Program-made: the position numbers and the translations under genes
Part shown: positions 45,401-56,328 of the stretch, piece after piece
Numbering within the stretch: position 1 is the stretch's first letter
Layout: each line of letters starts with the position of its first letter
Source of the DNA: Fragilariopsis cylindrus CCMP1102
Lineage: Eukaryota; Bacillariophyta; Bacillariophyceae; Bacillariales; Bacillariaceae
Direction: 5' to 3'
Assembly: GCA_900095095.1 (NCBI GenBank)
Contig: FMBT01000394.1
Coordinates: forward strand, 90,158 to 154,157
DNA: 64,000 nucleotides
Notes under the pieces: model-generated
Told to the model about the DNA's origin: nothing
The model's input: only the letters and a program-made list of their open reading frames with translations
Database searches by the model: none

Positions 45401-46026
45401 ATTTCTTCTTTTAAAAAGAAAATATCAATACTATTTGGTATTGGTAATGCCCGACTCCCTAATGCTTTTAAGAATGTCGATTTACCACTACCATTTAAAC
45501 CAATCAAACCATACCGATTACCATGATTTAATACTACATTGGTTTCATCGAGTAGTATACCACCAAAATGTTGCAATGTGACATTTTCTACATTAATATC
45601 ACGTGCCCGTGCATCGACACCTTTTCTATTTAATGCATAGGTCACCACTGTACCTTCTGCTGCTAATAGTTCCGTGGCTTCATGATCAATACCATCATCT
45701 TTTTTATTCATACCGGATGTTTGGTCCCCATCAACATTCAATACATCCATTTTAGCATTAATATCTTCTTCCTCATCTTCATCGTCATCACCACCACCCT
45801 TTGCTTTTTTTTTAGCTGCTTTTTTTGCATCACGTTTTGCTTTTGCGACCGCTTTTTTATCCTCTTTGGATAATTTCTTTTCATATATTTCATCATCACC
45901 ACCACCCATTGCACCTAAACTAGTCAGTTTCGAGGAATCAATTTCAGAATCTTCACGTGTCTGAAGTTCTTTTTCAAAGGCAAAATCAGCAGCCTTTGCT
46001 TTTTTTTGTGCCCATGATGATGACAT
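42404..46026 (-). CDS. ABCF2: ABCF2/ARB1-type soluble ATPase, seven exons
   Basis: Exons 46026-45014, 44850-44568, 44378-44091, 43808-43725, 43527-43296, 43142-42991 and 42868-42404 join in phase to 838 aa. A Lys/Asp-rich N-terminus leads to ABC domain 1: Walker [10 protein letters not shown], signature [16 protein letters not shown], Walker [12 protein letters not shown]. The linker [34 protein letters not shown] and [16 protein letters not shown] is the ABCF hallmark. ABC domain 2 has [23 protein letters not shown], a second [11 protein letters not shown], and [18 protein letters not shown]. Order and wording follow ABCF2/Arb1, which acts in ribosome biogenesis and export in the cytosol and nucleus; there are no membrane helices. 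Exon 7 adds an unusual ~150-residue tail of Ala/Ser/Thr/Pro ending [16 protein letters not shown]. Splice sites are GTACGT, GTAAGT and GTGAGT donors with AG acceptors. Confidence 0.9.
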
Positions 46027-47516
46027 TTTTTTTATATTCTTGCGTTTTTGCTTAAAGATTTAAGAAAATTAGTAGATTAGTTGTTCTTCTATTTATCGTC
46101 GTTGTTATCGTCGTTATCGTTATCGTCGTATCTACTGTACCGTATTCGTAAAAGAAAGAGTACCAGTCAAAAATGAATGACAATGGAAATTTTATTTAGT
46201 ACGGTACTAACGCTACTGTACTGTGTTTTGCTCCCTTTGTCTGTGCATGTCGCCTTGTATTGTACATTTTTTTTGTCAGTGAATCGAATCATGCTGGTGT
46301 GGAGGCAAGCGGGTGAAGGATGGACGCAGAGCCTCGATACTGTACTGCCTTCGTCCCTACGTGGCAAGACGTACCGTATTAGTACAGTACAGTACAACAA
46401 AAATAAAATGATTGTTACGCACGCACAGCCATTCAAAATATAGGATGCATGTACGGACAGTCGTACAGTAGGCATTGATTTCTGTGCTTCAATTGTACAG
46501 GCTGTGTCATCAAGCTATGTAGGAGGAATAGGTACTAGTAGCTAGTAGCTAGTAGCTAGTACCATAATGTCATGTATATGAACTGAACTGAACTGAACTG
46601 AACTGAACTGAACTGAACTGAACTGAACTGAATTGCACAAAGAAGTGTGACAAACAATAATTGCTCAACCAGACAAGCATTTATCTTGTAACTACCATAC
46701 AGAACAATGCAAATACTGCTTTTAAATTACATCAGAATTCAGCAATGTCAAATGTGATGAGGTGTATAACTATAGTACTCTATCCAGCCACCCAACCAGT
46801 GTACGTACAAGCACCTCAAAATTCATTCTAGAGCGGGAATCAAGTTCAGGCTTCTAACATAATATAAACCACCTACTGGTATTCAGCAACCACAACAACA
46901 ACAAAAACAACAACATCGACATAATAGATGGCATAGTACATCATATTAACTATAGAATAACCTTAGCTCTTATTCTGCTAATACTATTGTTCATACTGTA
47001 TTTCTCATAGTCCTTTCTTATATGCAGCATCTCTTTTGACAAAATCATTTCTCATCCATCCATCAGCCCTCTATTCAATGGTTGGTTGATTATTCCCTAC
47101 AATTTGTGACTGGTAGAATGGTTGGTCATACACTGCTAACTTGGATTCCAGGATGGTTTGTGAGGAAAAAGAACTAGACTAGTGTAGCAGTGTAAGTATG
47201 ACCTGATCACACATTGTTGATAGAAGAGTGAGAATAGGAAGGAATGAAAAAAAGGGGGGGGGGGGTGTTCTGGTACCATATTGTAGTATTTATAGCATCA
47301 TCATCCTGACATACACATACCTTTTGTTGTGTGTTTGTTCTACAGTACATTACTGTATATCTACAATTTGAAACCTACACTATCAATCATTATATGACAG
47401 ATGATAGAAAGGATTTCAATTGAGTGGTTGTATAGTATTTGACTGACTACTTATAGAATTCAATTCAATTGAATCTAATTTTATAAGTAAAAAAACTTAA
47501 GTTTTATCTATCTGAT
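46027..47516. other. Spacer with pentanucleotide repeat
   Basis: Holds a CTAGTAG run (~46530-46560), a GAACT array (46578-46632) and a poly-G run (~47254-47265). The part from ~46640 to 47400 is less biased in composition, like the repeat regions, but I found no match within the window. Confidence 0.45.
46578..46632. repeat. (GAACT)n pentanucleotide microsatellite
   Basis: About eleven GAACT units, the last slightly degenerate. Confidence 0.95.
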
Positions 47517-49448
47517 CTATACACGCTTTGTTGTTGTTGACGAATATTCATCCAAATCATGTTTCTGTTGTTGTACTTCTTTTTCATATACGTTATCGTT
47601 GTCATCTCGTTGTTGTTGTTGTTCTATAAAGGATGCTGCTGCCACTGTTGTTGGCGCAATTGTTTTTGGCGTATTATTGACCATTCTTACTGCTTTTTTA
47701 TCGCCGCCAAAAACAACTTCATTATTATTATTACTGTTGTTATTGTTAGTATTTCGACGATCACCTGCCATTTTATCAAGAAAAGGAACAACATATCGTA
47801 AACTAAATCTTTTCATACGATGTGTTATCAATGATTCGGATGTCGTTGTTGTTGTTGTTATATCGTCATCGATATCTTTATTAAAAGAACCATCATCACA
47901 TTGACTACTACTCTCTACATTTTTTTCATGTACTAGGTCATCGTCGTCGTCGTCGTCGTGTTTCAAAGCATCATCATCAACATCAACATCGTCTTCGTCG
48001 TCGTCACTAGTAGTAATGGAAGAGTTGTTGTTATCGTTACTACTACTTCTACTAGTAGTAGTAGTCCAACGTTCTAATGAATTTCTGACATCTGTAATAA
48101 TACGATTGGGTGTCTCAAATTCTGTGCCTAAAATAGAGACACCACTAATCATTAATATACTACCAAATGGATGTATCACAAGACCGGCACCAATCATCAC
48201 ACTTCCACCAATTGCAACACCTGTACGTTTTAATAGTTGTTTTTTTGTTTTCAACGTCCTCCTCCACAATTTATGATTTTGATTTTCACTGCTATTATAC
48301 TGCTGTTGTTGCTGTTGTTGGTGTTGTTGTTGTTTTAACTTTCTTGGATTTAATGCAATTATATCTGCCGTATCACTATTTAACAATAACAAATCATTTG
48401 CTTCTTCTATAGTTATTGTAGTGTCATCAAAGTCACGTACAGTTGAAATACCATTGATAAATAGAACAATATCACCTTGATTTAAAACAGAATGTGCAAA
48501 GATACCATTTGGATTTATTCTATCAATTTGTAAAAATGATGTTGATGTTGATTTTGATTTGGACGCTGCTACTGATGTTGCTGCTGCTGTTGACGACGAC
48601 GAAGTTGATAAATCATTATCATCGTCATCATCATCATCATTATCATCATCATCATTGTCGTCGTCGTCGCTATGTTCAGTTATTTGATCATCATTTCTAA
48701 TCACTACATGATGAAATCCAATAGCAGCAGCAGCAGCAGCAGTATTTGTTGTTGATTGATGACAAAAAGCACGAACTATTGCGGAACCACCACCGATATT
48801 ATTAAGTTCATTATTATCATTCTTGTTGTCGTCGTCGTCTTCTTCATTTTCTTTTTCTTCCTCTTTTGCCTCTTGTTCTTGTTCTTGTTCTTGTTCTTGT
48901 TCTTGTTGTACACTACTACTACTATTACGTTCTACTACGAACGTTACTGATTGTCCCTTTTGGAATGCCGAACTTTTCAAATAATAATCACCACCAGTAG
49001 TAGTTGTACCTAAAAAGTCTATTATATTACGATTATTATTAATTGTTTTTATTATATCTCCTTCTTGAAGTGGTGATCCTTTCAACAATGATTTACTATT
49101 ATTATGATTTGCTACCATATCAATTTTATACGATGACAAGGATGATGATGACGAGGAGGATGATGACGAGGATGATGATGACGAGGATGATGATGATTGC
49201 TTTTTTTCAGTGCTACTACTGGATAATACAGAAGCAGTAGTATTATCTGTATTACTAACAGCAGCAGCAGTCAATCGTAATCCATATGATTTCGATGAAT
49301 CATGAATTACTGTTACACTAATTCTACCAGCCTGTGGTAATAATAGAAACGTTGATAATGACGATGACGATGATGATGATGATGATGAGGATGATGATGA
49401 GGATGATGACAACGACCTCCTGCTTATTAATTTATTAGTTGTAGCCAT
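47517..49448 (-). CDS. PDZ-like protein with hydrophobic hairpin
   Basis: A 643-aa intronless protein. Two segments look PDZ-like. The first (~residues 43-170) reads ISVTVIHDSSKSYGLRL, then LLKGSPLQEGDIIKTINNN. The second (~235-370) reads GFHHVVIRNDD, then LQIDRINPNGIFAHSVLNQGDIVLFINGISTV. Both carry the ...G.l..GD.i..iNg pattern and are split by Ser, Glu/Gln and Asp runs. A basic stretch (KLWRRTLKTKKQLLKRTG) then precedes a hydrophobic region (~414-440: GVAIGGSVMIGAGLVIHPFGSILMISG) with a central His-Pro, probably a membrane hairpin. The C-terminal 200 residues are low-complexity. The likely role is a membrane-associated scaffold; the specific function is unknown. Confidence 0.6.
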   Translation of the reverse strand: MATTNKLISRRSLSSSSSSSSSSSSSSSSSLSTFLLLPQAGRISVTVIHDSSKSYGLRLTAAAVSNTDNTTASVLSSSSTEKKQSSSSSSSSSSSSSSSSSSSLSSYKIDMVANHNNSKSLLKGSPLQEGDIIKTINNNRNIIDFLGTTTTGGDYYLKSSAFQKGQSVTFVVERNSSSSVQQEQEQEQEQEQEAKEEEKENEEDDDDNKNDNNELNNIGGGSAIVRAFCHQSTTNTAAAAAAIGFHHVVIRNDDQITEHSDDDDNDDDDNDDDDDDDNDLSTSSSSTAAATSVAASKSKSTSTSFLQIDRINPNGIFAHSVLNQGDIVLFINGISTVRDFDDTTITIEEANDLLLLNSDTADIIALNPRKLKQQQHQQQQQQQYNSSENQNHKLWRRTLKTKKQLLKRTGVAIGGSVMIGAGLVIHPFGSILMISGVSILGTEFETPNRIITDVRNSLERWTTTTSRSSSNDNNNSSITTSDDDEDDVDVDDDALKHDDDDDDDLVHEKNVESSSQCDDGSFNKDIDDDITTTTTTSESLITHRMKRFSLRYVVPFLDKMAGDRRNTNNNNSNNNNEVVFGGDKKAVRMVNNTPKTIAPTTVAAASFIEQQQQRDDNDNVYEKEVQQQKHDLDEYSSTTTKRV

Positions 49449-50053
49449 ATTTAATTATCTATCTATTTATTTATTTATTTATTTTGCGATGTACTGTACG
49501 GTAGTGGAAGGTACTTGTTCCTACATCAGTTACATTATTTTATTTTATTGGTAAGCTAGTGTTCAAGTTTTAACAATAAGACAGTACCACAGGTACAGTA
49601 GAGATGGGTACAGTACACTAAATCATGATGCAAGATCGATAACACAAACAACCGTTGGATCATTTTGGATGATTGATTGGGTGCGCCTTAATTATTGTAT
49701 AATAATTTATTAACAGGCTCTATGCTCGCGTTAAAAAATATACAGGTACTACTGTCTACTGACGCCCGTGCACACCTAGCTGTGTTTTGGTTTCTCAAGT
49801 GTCCAGGACTAGTAAGTTAGGGTGATGTTGGTCCTGTGTGTGTATCCTTGTAAGCGTCGTTAATTTCTCTTATTGATCTTGTTCTTGGTTGATCAAGCAA
49901 AGAACAGCAGAAGAACACATCACATAATGCCAATACAGTACATAAAACATCATCATCATTGTTCATTCTAATTTTCAGGACTACTTGACGTTTCGTTGTG
50001 TTGTGCTGAGATACTGTAACCATTATTCCTATATATACTACTTCGCAATTATA
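49449..50053. other. Spacer between divergent genes
   Basis: An ATTT run lies next to the minus-strand start (~49462-49482). No gene seen. Confidence 0.45.
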
Positions 50054-50153
50054 ATGGACAAAATAATTCGACGGATATTTACTACACGTAATAGTAGTAT
50101 TCGTCATCCGGATATCAAAAAATCAGTAGCAGTACATGATGTCGTAGTAGAGG

Positions 50154-50190
<37 letters not shown>

Positions 50191-53100
50191 TGATCGTAGT
50201 AGTGGGAGCAACAGTGAGGATGGTGACAACGATGATGATGATGCTGACAATGAATGCAAACTAAAGAATGCAACAAATAATACTATTACTAAGACTACTA
50301 ATGCTAGTAGTATTCTTTGTGGGAACAAGAATGCTAATGCTAATGCTAATGCTAATGCTAGTGAGAATGAGAAGGAGAATGAGAATGAGAATGAGAACAA
50401 TGATGTATCATCATCATCATCATCTACTGATGCTACCGTCGTTGCTATTGATCACAGTAAAGAACTAATAGTAGAAGAAGAAGAAGAAAAAGAAGAAGAT
50501 GCAACAGGGGCATATAATACCACTGCTACTGCTGCTGCTGCTAATCCTATCAGAAAGGATTACCACCCGGAAGAAGAGCAACGCAGTAGTGTGTCATCGT
50601 TTCGTACTACCTCTTCGATGGCGGTTTTGACGTCATCACCAGAAAATGATGATGATGATGATGATGATAATAATGATATTATTATCAGCGGCAATGATAA
50701 AAACAGCAGTAATAATAATAGTAATAAAATACTTAGAGAAGAAAAAGAAGAAGAAATGTCAGCCATTATCAGCAGTAACAATAACATCAATAACCTACCA
50801 ATAATATTAAAAGAAATTATCTGTAATAATGACAAACTCAAAACGGTTTTAACCAAAGTATCAGCACTACCAGTAGTAGAAGAAGTACTTCAAGTAGATG
50901 CGACAACGGCAACGACGACGACAACCGCGAGAGTGATTTATGAATCAAAGAATATGATATCAATGATAAATAAACAACTTCATATAGCATTATATCAAGC
51001 TCAACAACAACAACATGAGATGTCAGATTGTAAAATAGCTTTATTATCTTTACAAAAACAACTACAACAACAAGAGGAGGAAAAAGGACAATTGCAACAA
51101 CAGCATCAGCTACAACGACAACAGCATGAGAGTTTACAAAAACTTTATGTGATACAACAAGAGGAAAAAGAACAATTGCAGCAAAAGAAACAGCAAGTAG
51201 TAAAAAGAAAAAGGAAACGACGACGACCTGATAACGATGATGATGATGGAAGCAATAACGACGACACCGGCGACGACGATAATAATAATAATAATAATAA
51301 TATTGCATCGCCGGTAATATCCAATAAAAAAAAGAAAGCCAAGATTATGGATGTTGTGGATCATCATCGTCCTTCTCCGCAAGGTAGTAGTAGTAGTAGT
51401 TGTAGTTGTAATAATACACGTAAAACGACATCTCGTAGTAAATTACTACTGTCATACTTCAATACTATGATTGACAATAATATTAAGAGCAACCACAACA
51501 GTCATGAAAATAAAAATAAAGATGAAAACAATAATGATCCTACGTCGTCGTCGTTGGACGTTGCTGATCTTCAAAGTGCCACAACAGGAATGGTATTCAA
51601 ACAGCAACAGCAACAGCATCTGAGGAAGAAACCACCACCAACACCAACACTGTGTGTAGAATCAACGAAAGAAACGAATAAGATTGATATTGAACGATCT
51701 AATAAGCACGACGACGATGAAATCGAAAAGAAAGATGATCAAAAACATCTAAATAATTTAGTAGCAGAAGAAGATAAAGATAAAGATGAATCTTTTCCTG
51801 ACACCTTTAAACCAAAAACACTTGTATCAGATCATAATATATCTGAAATAATTGCCATCTCCAAAGACAAAAACAACAACAACAACAACAACGCAATAAT
51901 ATGTACATTACCACGACCATCATTTTTATCTTTTTGGGATGATTCGTCCAGGTCCACAAGTACAAGTGCAGGTGCTACGATTATGGTGAATAATACGACT
52001 ACTACTGATGATGCTCCTAATACTACTACGACAAGCTCTGTACTAGCAATATTTACATCAACATCATCAACAACTGAACAGAATAATGACGAGCTAACTC
52101 AGCAAGAAAAACTAGAACATCATTCACAACCACCACCTCGTATTATTAAACCTCCACCACGTGATATGTCAATTTCATTAGCTGATTTATACTGGAAGGC
52201 ATTAAATTCGTCCCAATCAAGAGAGGGTGCATGGTATTTAAATACAATCATTGATGATAATACCGTCCCATCTAAATCAATTTGTACTGAATTAATGAAA
52301 TTATTAACATGGGGACCACAAACATCAAATGGTACTGCAATCCCCAATAAAAGTAATAATAATAATGATAATAGTAGTAGAAGGAGATCATCATCTTCGT
52401 CGTTATTAGGAACATCAGCACCAACAGCAATAACATCATCAACGATATCGACATCGGTACTGCCAGATAGTGCGTCTTCTCAAACTTCAACAACAACGAA
52501 ATCGAAATCGAGATCAAGATCAAGATTCTTTTGGGATGGACCACGTCTTAATCATACAATGACGGTATGGAAAAAAGCAGTACGGTTATATCCAGAAGTA
52601 TTACTACCAAGAATGATTGAAGGTGCACCTGATGGACCGTCCTGGTGGAAGATCGTACTGGATTTCAACAGTATGAGGGATAAGGAAGAAGAATCAATGG
52701 ATTTTAGTAAATACATTACTACTGATGCTGCTGCAAGTACAAGTGCTGATGACGGTGATGAAGATGAGAACGGCGAAGGTGAAGGCTTTACTAGTTCAGT
52801 CCGTGAAGAAGCTATTGGACTCTTGCGAATGCGATCGTTTCGTCTTGAAGCATTCATATACCTACTTGAATCGAATATAGCGTTTGAGAAAAAAATAAAA
52901 CTTGATCGACAGCATAGTACCTCGAACGACAAAAAAGAGAAAGTGGCACACGTGGAGAAAGATGAAGAATCTGAAAATGACAGTGATAGTGATGAAGAAG
53001 ATGAAAGTAAGACAAATCGCACGCAACCATCGTCATCGTCAACGTCATGCTTGATTTTACTACAGGACATTCGTGCATTTGGTGCTAAAGAAGCTTTGAT

Positions 53101-54481
53101 TGTCGTCGCGCAGGCTTTTGCTTGTTTATGGGTGTATCAACGTCACTATCTTGGATATCGTAATAACAATGACGAAGATGACGACGAAAATTTATGTACG
53201 AATGAAATCCTTGGAAGTTGTCGATATGACTTGTGGATAGAATGTACCGATGTTGTCGATGAATTGTCGAGGCAAATGGCAAAGATTTTGAAATTGATGC
53301 ATACGATTGTTGCTATTCCTAACAGTATGGAAGAATGTAGAAATGACGCATCATTAGTGATCGTTCGTGGTGGTCGTCATGGTACTCGTCGACACGGACA
53401 ATTGATATTAGCTGATCAAGACGTGATAGAGATTTTATGGCAGGCAATGTATACTGAAGTACAACAAACTATTCCAAAGAAGGAAAATATGCGCAATAAT
53501 GATTTAATCGATGATTATGCTGAAGATGGGTTGGTACATCCAACAGACGAAATTTTGCTTGATTGGGTGTACAGTATGTGTCAGTCGATGGGAGAAGTCT
53601 TTGCGAAGGACTTGGCTAAGCAAGTAGGAATTTCTGATTTGGAGGTGTTACCGTTGCCGGAAACGTCTGTTGCCAATAAAGAAAAGAATAGCACTAAACA
53701 TAACACAAGTATCGAAAATGACGATATAGTACCATCCGGTAGAACACCTATGGTCAAGCGTAATCTTTCTAAAAAATCAGACTGCAATAATATTGATGAC
53801 AGATGTAATAGAAAAGGAGATAAAGGCGATAAGGAAGTCATAACTATGACGTCTGCCGGTGCACGGTCCTCTAAGGCAGACAACGTTGCACGCGCACGAA
53901 CAATCCGTAGATGTAATAGAAAAGGGAACAATGGCGACACGGATGTCATAATTATTGACGATAGTAGCGATGATGAAGAAAAAGATGCAAAAATTGCAGC
54001 AATCGGAACCTTGCCTGCTTCTACTGATACTGGCATTAGTGCTCATGCGACTTACGTTCGTAACAAACAACAAAATGCTAATATTCGGAAAAGAAAGAAA
54101 GTTACGTCCATCAACTATAAGGAAAGTGTTAATGACAACGATGAAGATGATGATGAAGTCAAATTCATCGGCGTCGTTGACACCAAAAAGAAGCAAAAAT
54201 CAACGAACACTCATTATGACTATGACTTCACTCAAGATTCTGACGATGATGATTATCGCCAAAGAACTAAAACAAAAAAGAAAAAAAGTGATTTGGTGAT
54301 AGTAAAAGGAGGCAGAAAGATATTCACACCGGGCATGGGAAGACTGTCTCAATCGTATAAGTTCAATGAAGAACTGGATAGAGAACTGTTGAACACAGAC
54401 GATGATGATGATGACGATGACGACGACGACGACAAGGATGCGAACAACAAACGAAGGAAACGAATTTTGTACAAGAAGTAG
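50054..54481 (+). CDS. Large low-complexity nuclear protein with SUMO-interaction-like motif
   Basis: A 1475-aa single exon; I take ATG 50054 (MDKIIRRIFTTR), since the frame upstream only opens through non-ATG codons. The first ~700 residues are Gln, Asn, Asp, Glu and Ser runs, a Gln-rich coiled coil (~310-395), and KRKRKRRR and NKKKKAK, likely nuclear signals. A globular region of ~450 residues follows: SLADLYWKALNSSQSREGAWYLN, HTMTVWKKAVRLYPEVLLPRMIEGAP, WWKIVLDFNSM, LLRMRSFRLEAFIYLLESN, DIRAFGAKEALIVVAQAFACLW, DLWIECTDVVDELSRQMAKI and DWVYSMCQSMGEVFAKDLAKQVG. It is helical and conserved-looking, but I do not know it. The C-terminus has DVIIIDDSSDDEEKD, matching a SUMO-interaction motif (hydrophobic core, then acidic/Ser), and an Asp run. 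Probably a chromatin or nuclear-body protein; function unknown. Confidence 0.65.
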
Positions 54482-55172
54482 TACTATAAACTCTATAGAT
54501 AATAGAAATATTGAATACTAGTTGTATATATAGACTTTTGTATCATTCAGTACGTATAAACTGTGCTGCGTACCACTCGCGAGATTCGAAAATGTTGTGC
54601 CTGTTAATAGTATGTCAAGTACCACTCAATCCAATTTATACCAAACTAATTTCTCCAAATTCCTTGTATTTATCTGCTGCATGCTAATGTCTTATATTTG
54701 AGTCCTAACAGCAATACCTTATATCTTATATCACTATTTTCCCAGCATGGTTTGTTTTCATTCTTCGCCCCGTATGTTTGGAAAGTCACAACAATGATTT
54801 TGATGACGCAGATTTTGAGCAATAGACAGTCGGGGCATATAATATTTATTTTTAATAAGTACTTAAAAATTATATCATTCGCTATAATTGTTGTACAGTC
54901 CTATGTTCAAAGTAGTGCTAGCTAGAACGCACGATCAGAATTTAACACGACAGAGAGGAACTTCGTAGAACATTTAAAAAAAGAAAAATTCGCAAGATTT
55001 CTTTCATTACGTTAAATGAACTATTTTCATTTATTTTCTCCAATTACTGCTTCCAACGAAGGAAATCGAATGAATAGTGATAATAATCCAAGCATAAAGT
55101 TGTTCTCTTTTTGTGGTAAGCGCTTTATTTTTATCTATGCGATTGTGGCAAACGAGTGACAAGTACGTGTAG
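54482..55172. other. Spacer
   Basis: AT-rich DNA between two plus-strand genes. Nothing recognisable. Confidence 0.45.
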
Positions 55173-56087
55173 ATGTGTAGACGATGTACACTACTTTTAG
55201 CAAGAGACGAGACGCCAAGTCGAGTACTCATAAAATCATTACAGTACTGCAGTCCACAACACTACTCAACGAACACCATGAATTACAGCAGCAGCAGCAG
55301 CAATAACAATAACCGTAACGACGAAAATAGAAGACACAGTATCGCTATTCAAGTTGATGCTTCACTTTTGTCATCTAACTCAGAGAATAATAGCGATAAT
55401 GAATGCGGCCAGCTGTGCCATCAATGGTTCATTGATGACAATGACGTTCCGAATCTACCAGAAATCTATCCAAGAATATCAAATCCATTAATTTTCAACG
55501 ACACTACTAGTAGTAATGGTAATAATGTTGTTGATTTGATAGGACAAAGACTGTGTGATTTTCTTCAAAGTAATGATATACGATTCTTTTATGATAAACA
55601 ACGTGGACGATTTTTTTGTTCAAATCAGAATGTTTCATTCGTTGTACAATTTTGGAGGACAACAAGAAGAAAATATTATAATGATGACCAAGCTGCTGCT
55701 GCAATTAGTAGTACTGGTGCAGCAGAAGAAGAACAAATTGTTATCTTAGAAATTCAACGTCGACAAGGTTGTAGTTATACAATGCATAAAATCCGATCAG
55801 CATTGAAGAAATCAGTAAGCTTAGTCTCTTATTCTTCATCTTCTTCATCTTCCGTCACCAATAATCCGATAATCAATTACCGGCATGAGAAATTATTTCA
55901 ACAACAGCAATCCTATAGACCTAGTTCTCATATTAAGAGAATGCATCATCAGAAATGTTTATCAGCACCACCAAGACTTTTAGCTCAACCTTTAATAGGT
56001 ATTGATAAAAAAATGTTCTACTCATTATCATCGTGTACTTCAACAACATCACCGGCGTCGTCATTATCAACAATAACAAACGAATAA
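55173..56087 (+). CDS. Unknown protein with EIQRRQG core; possible half of a split family
   Basis: 304 aa from ATG 55173; a second in-frame ATG at 55278 would give 269 aa. The 35-residue extension is rich in Arg, Ser and Leu and could be a presequence or just 5' UTR. The core reads HQWFIDDNDVPNLPEIYPRI, LCDFLQSNDIRFFYDKQRGRFFCSN, FVVQFWRTTR and IVILEIQRRQGCSYTMHKIRSALKKSV. I recall a diatom family in which an ...EvQRR.G......R..L.. segment is followed by armadillo-like repeats; here those repeats appear instead in the convergent neighbour. No catalytic motif is evident. The C-terminus is Ser- and His-rich. Confidence 0.6.
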   Translation: MCRRCTLLLARDETPSRVLIKSLQYCSPQHYSTNTMNYSSSSSNNNNRNDENRRHSIAIQVDASLLSSNSENNSDNECGQLCHQWFIDDNDVPNLPEIYPRISNPLIFNDTTSSNGNNVVDLIGQRLCDFLQSNDIRFFYDKQRGRFFCSNQNVSFVVQFWRTTRRKYYNDDQAAAAISSTGAAEEEQIVILEIQRRQGCSYTMHKIRSALKKSVSLVSYSSSSSSSVTNNPIINYRHEKLFQQQQSYRPSSHIKRMHHQKCLSAPPRLLAQPLIGIDKKMFYSLSSCTSTTSPASSLSTITNE

Positions 56088-56328
56088 TCTATTGAGTAAT
56101 CGAATGAAGAGACAAAAAGATCCTGAAACTTGCTAAATTACGTTTTGATAAAATCACAAAAAAGAGACATATAATACCCAATAGATAAATAAACGAACTA
56201 TCTTATTACAAAAGTGTTTTGATTTGCTAATTAACTCATTATATTACACTATTCTACTAGTATATACTTTGTGTCGTAGGTAGGCATACACTGCGCTGCA
56301 CTGCACTGCAATGTGTTTGTAAATGCTT

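Noticed and set aside
46177-46443. 88-codon plus-strand frame upstream of the ABCF2 gene
   Set aside because: Overlaps simple GTACTG-type sequence, with opposite-strand frames of equal length and no features.
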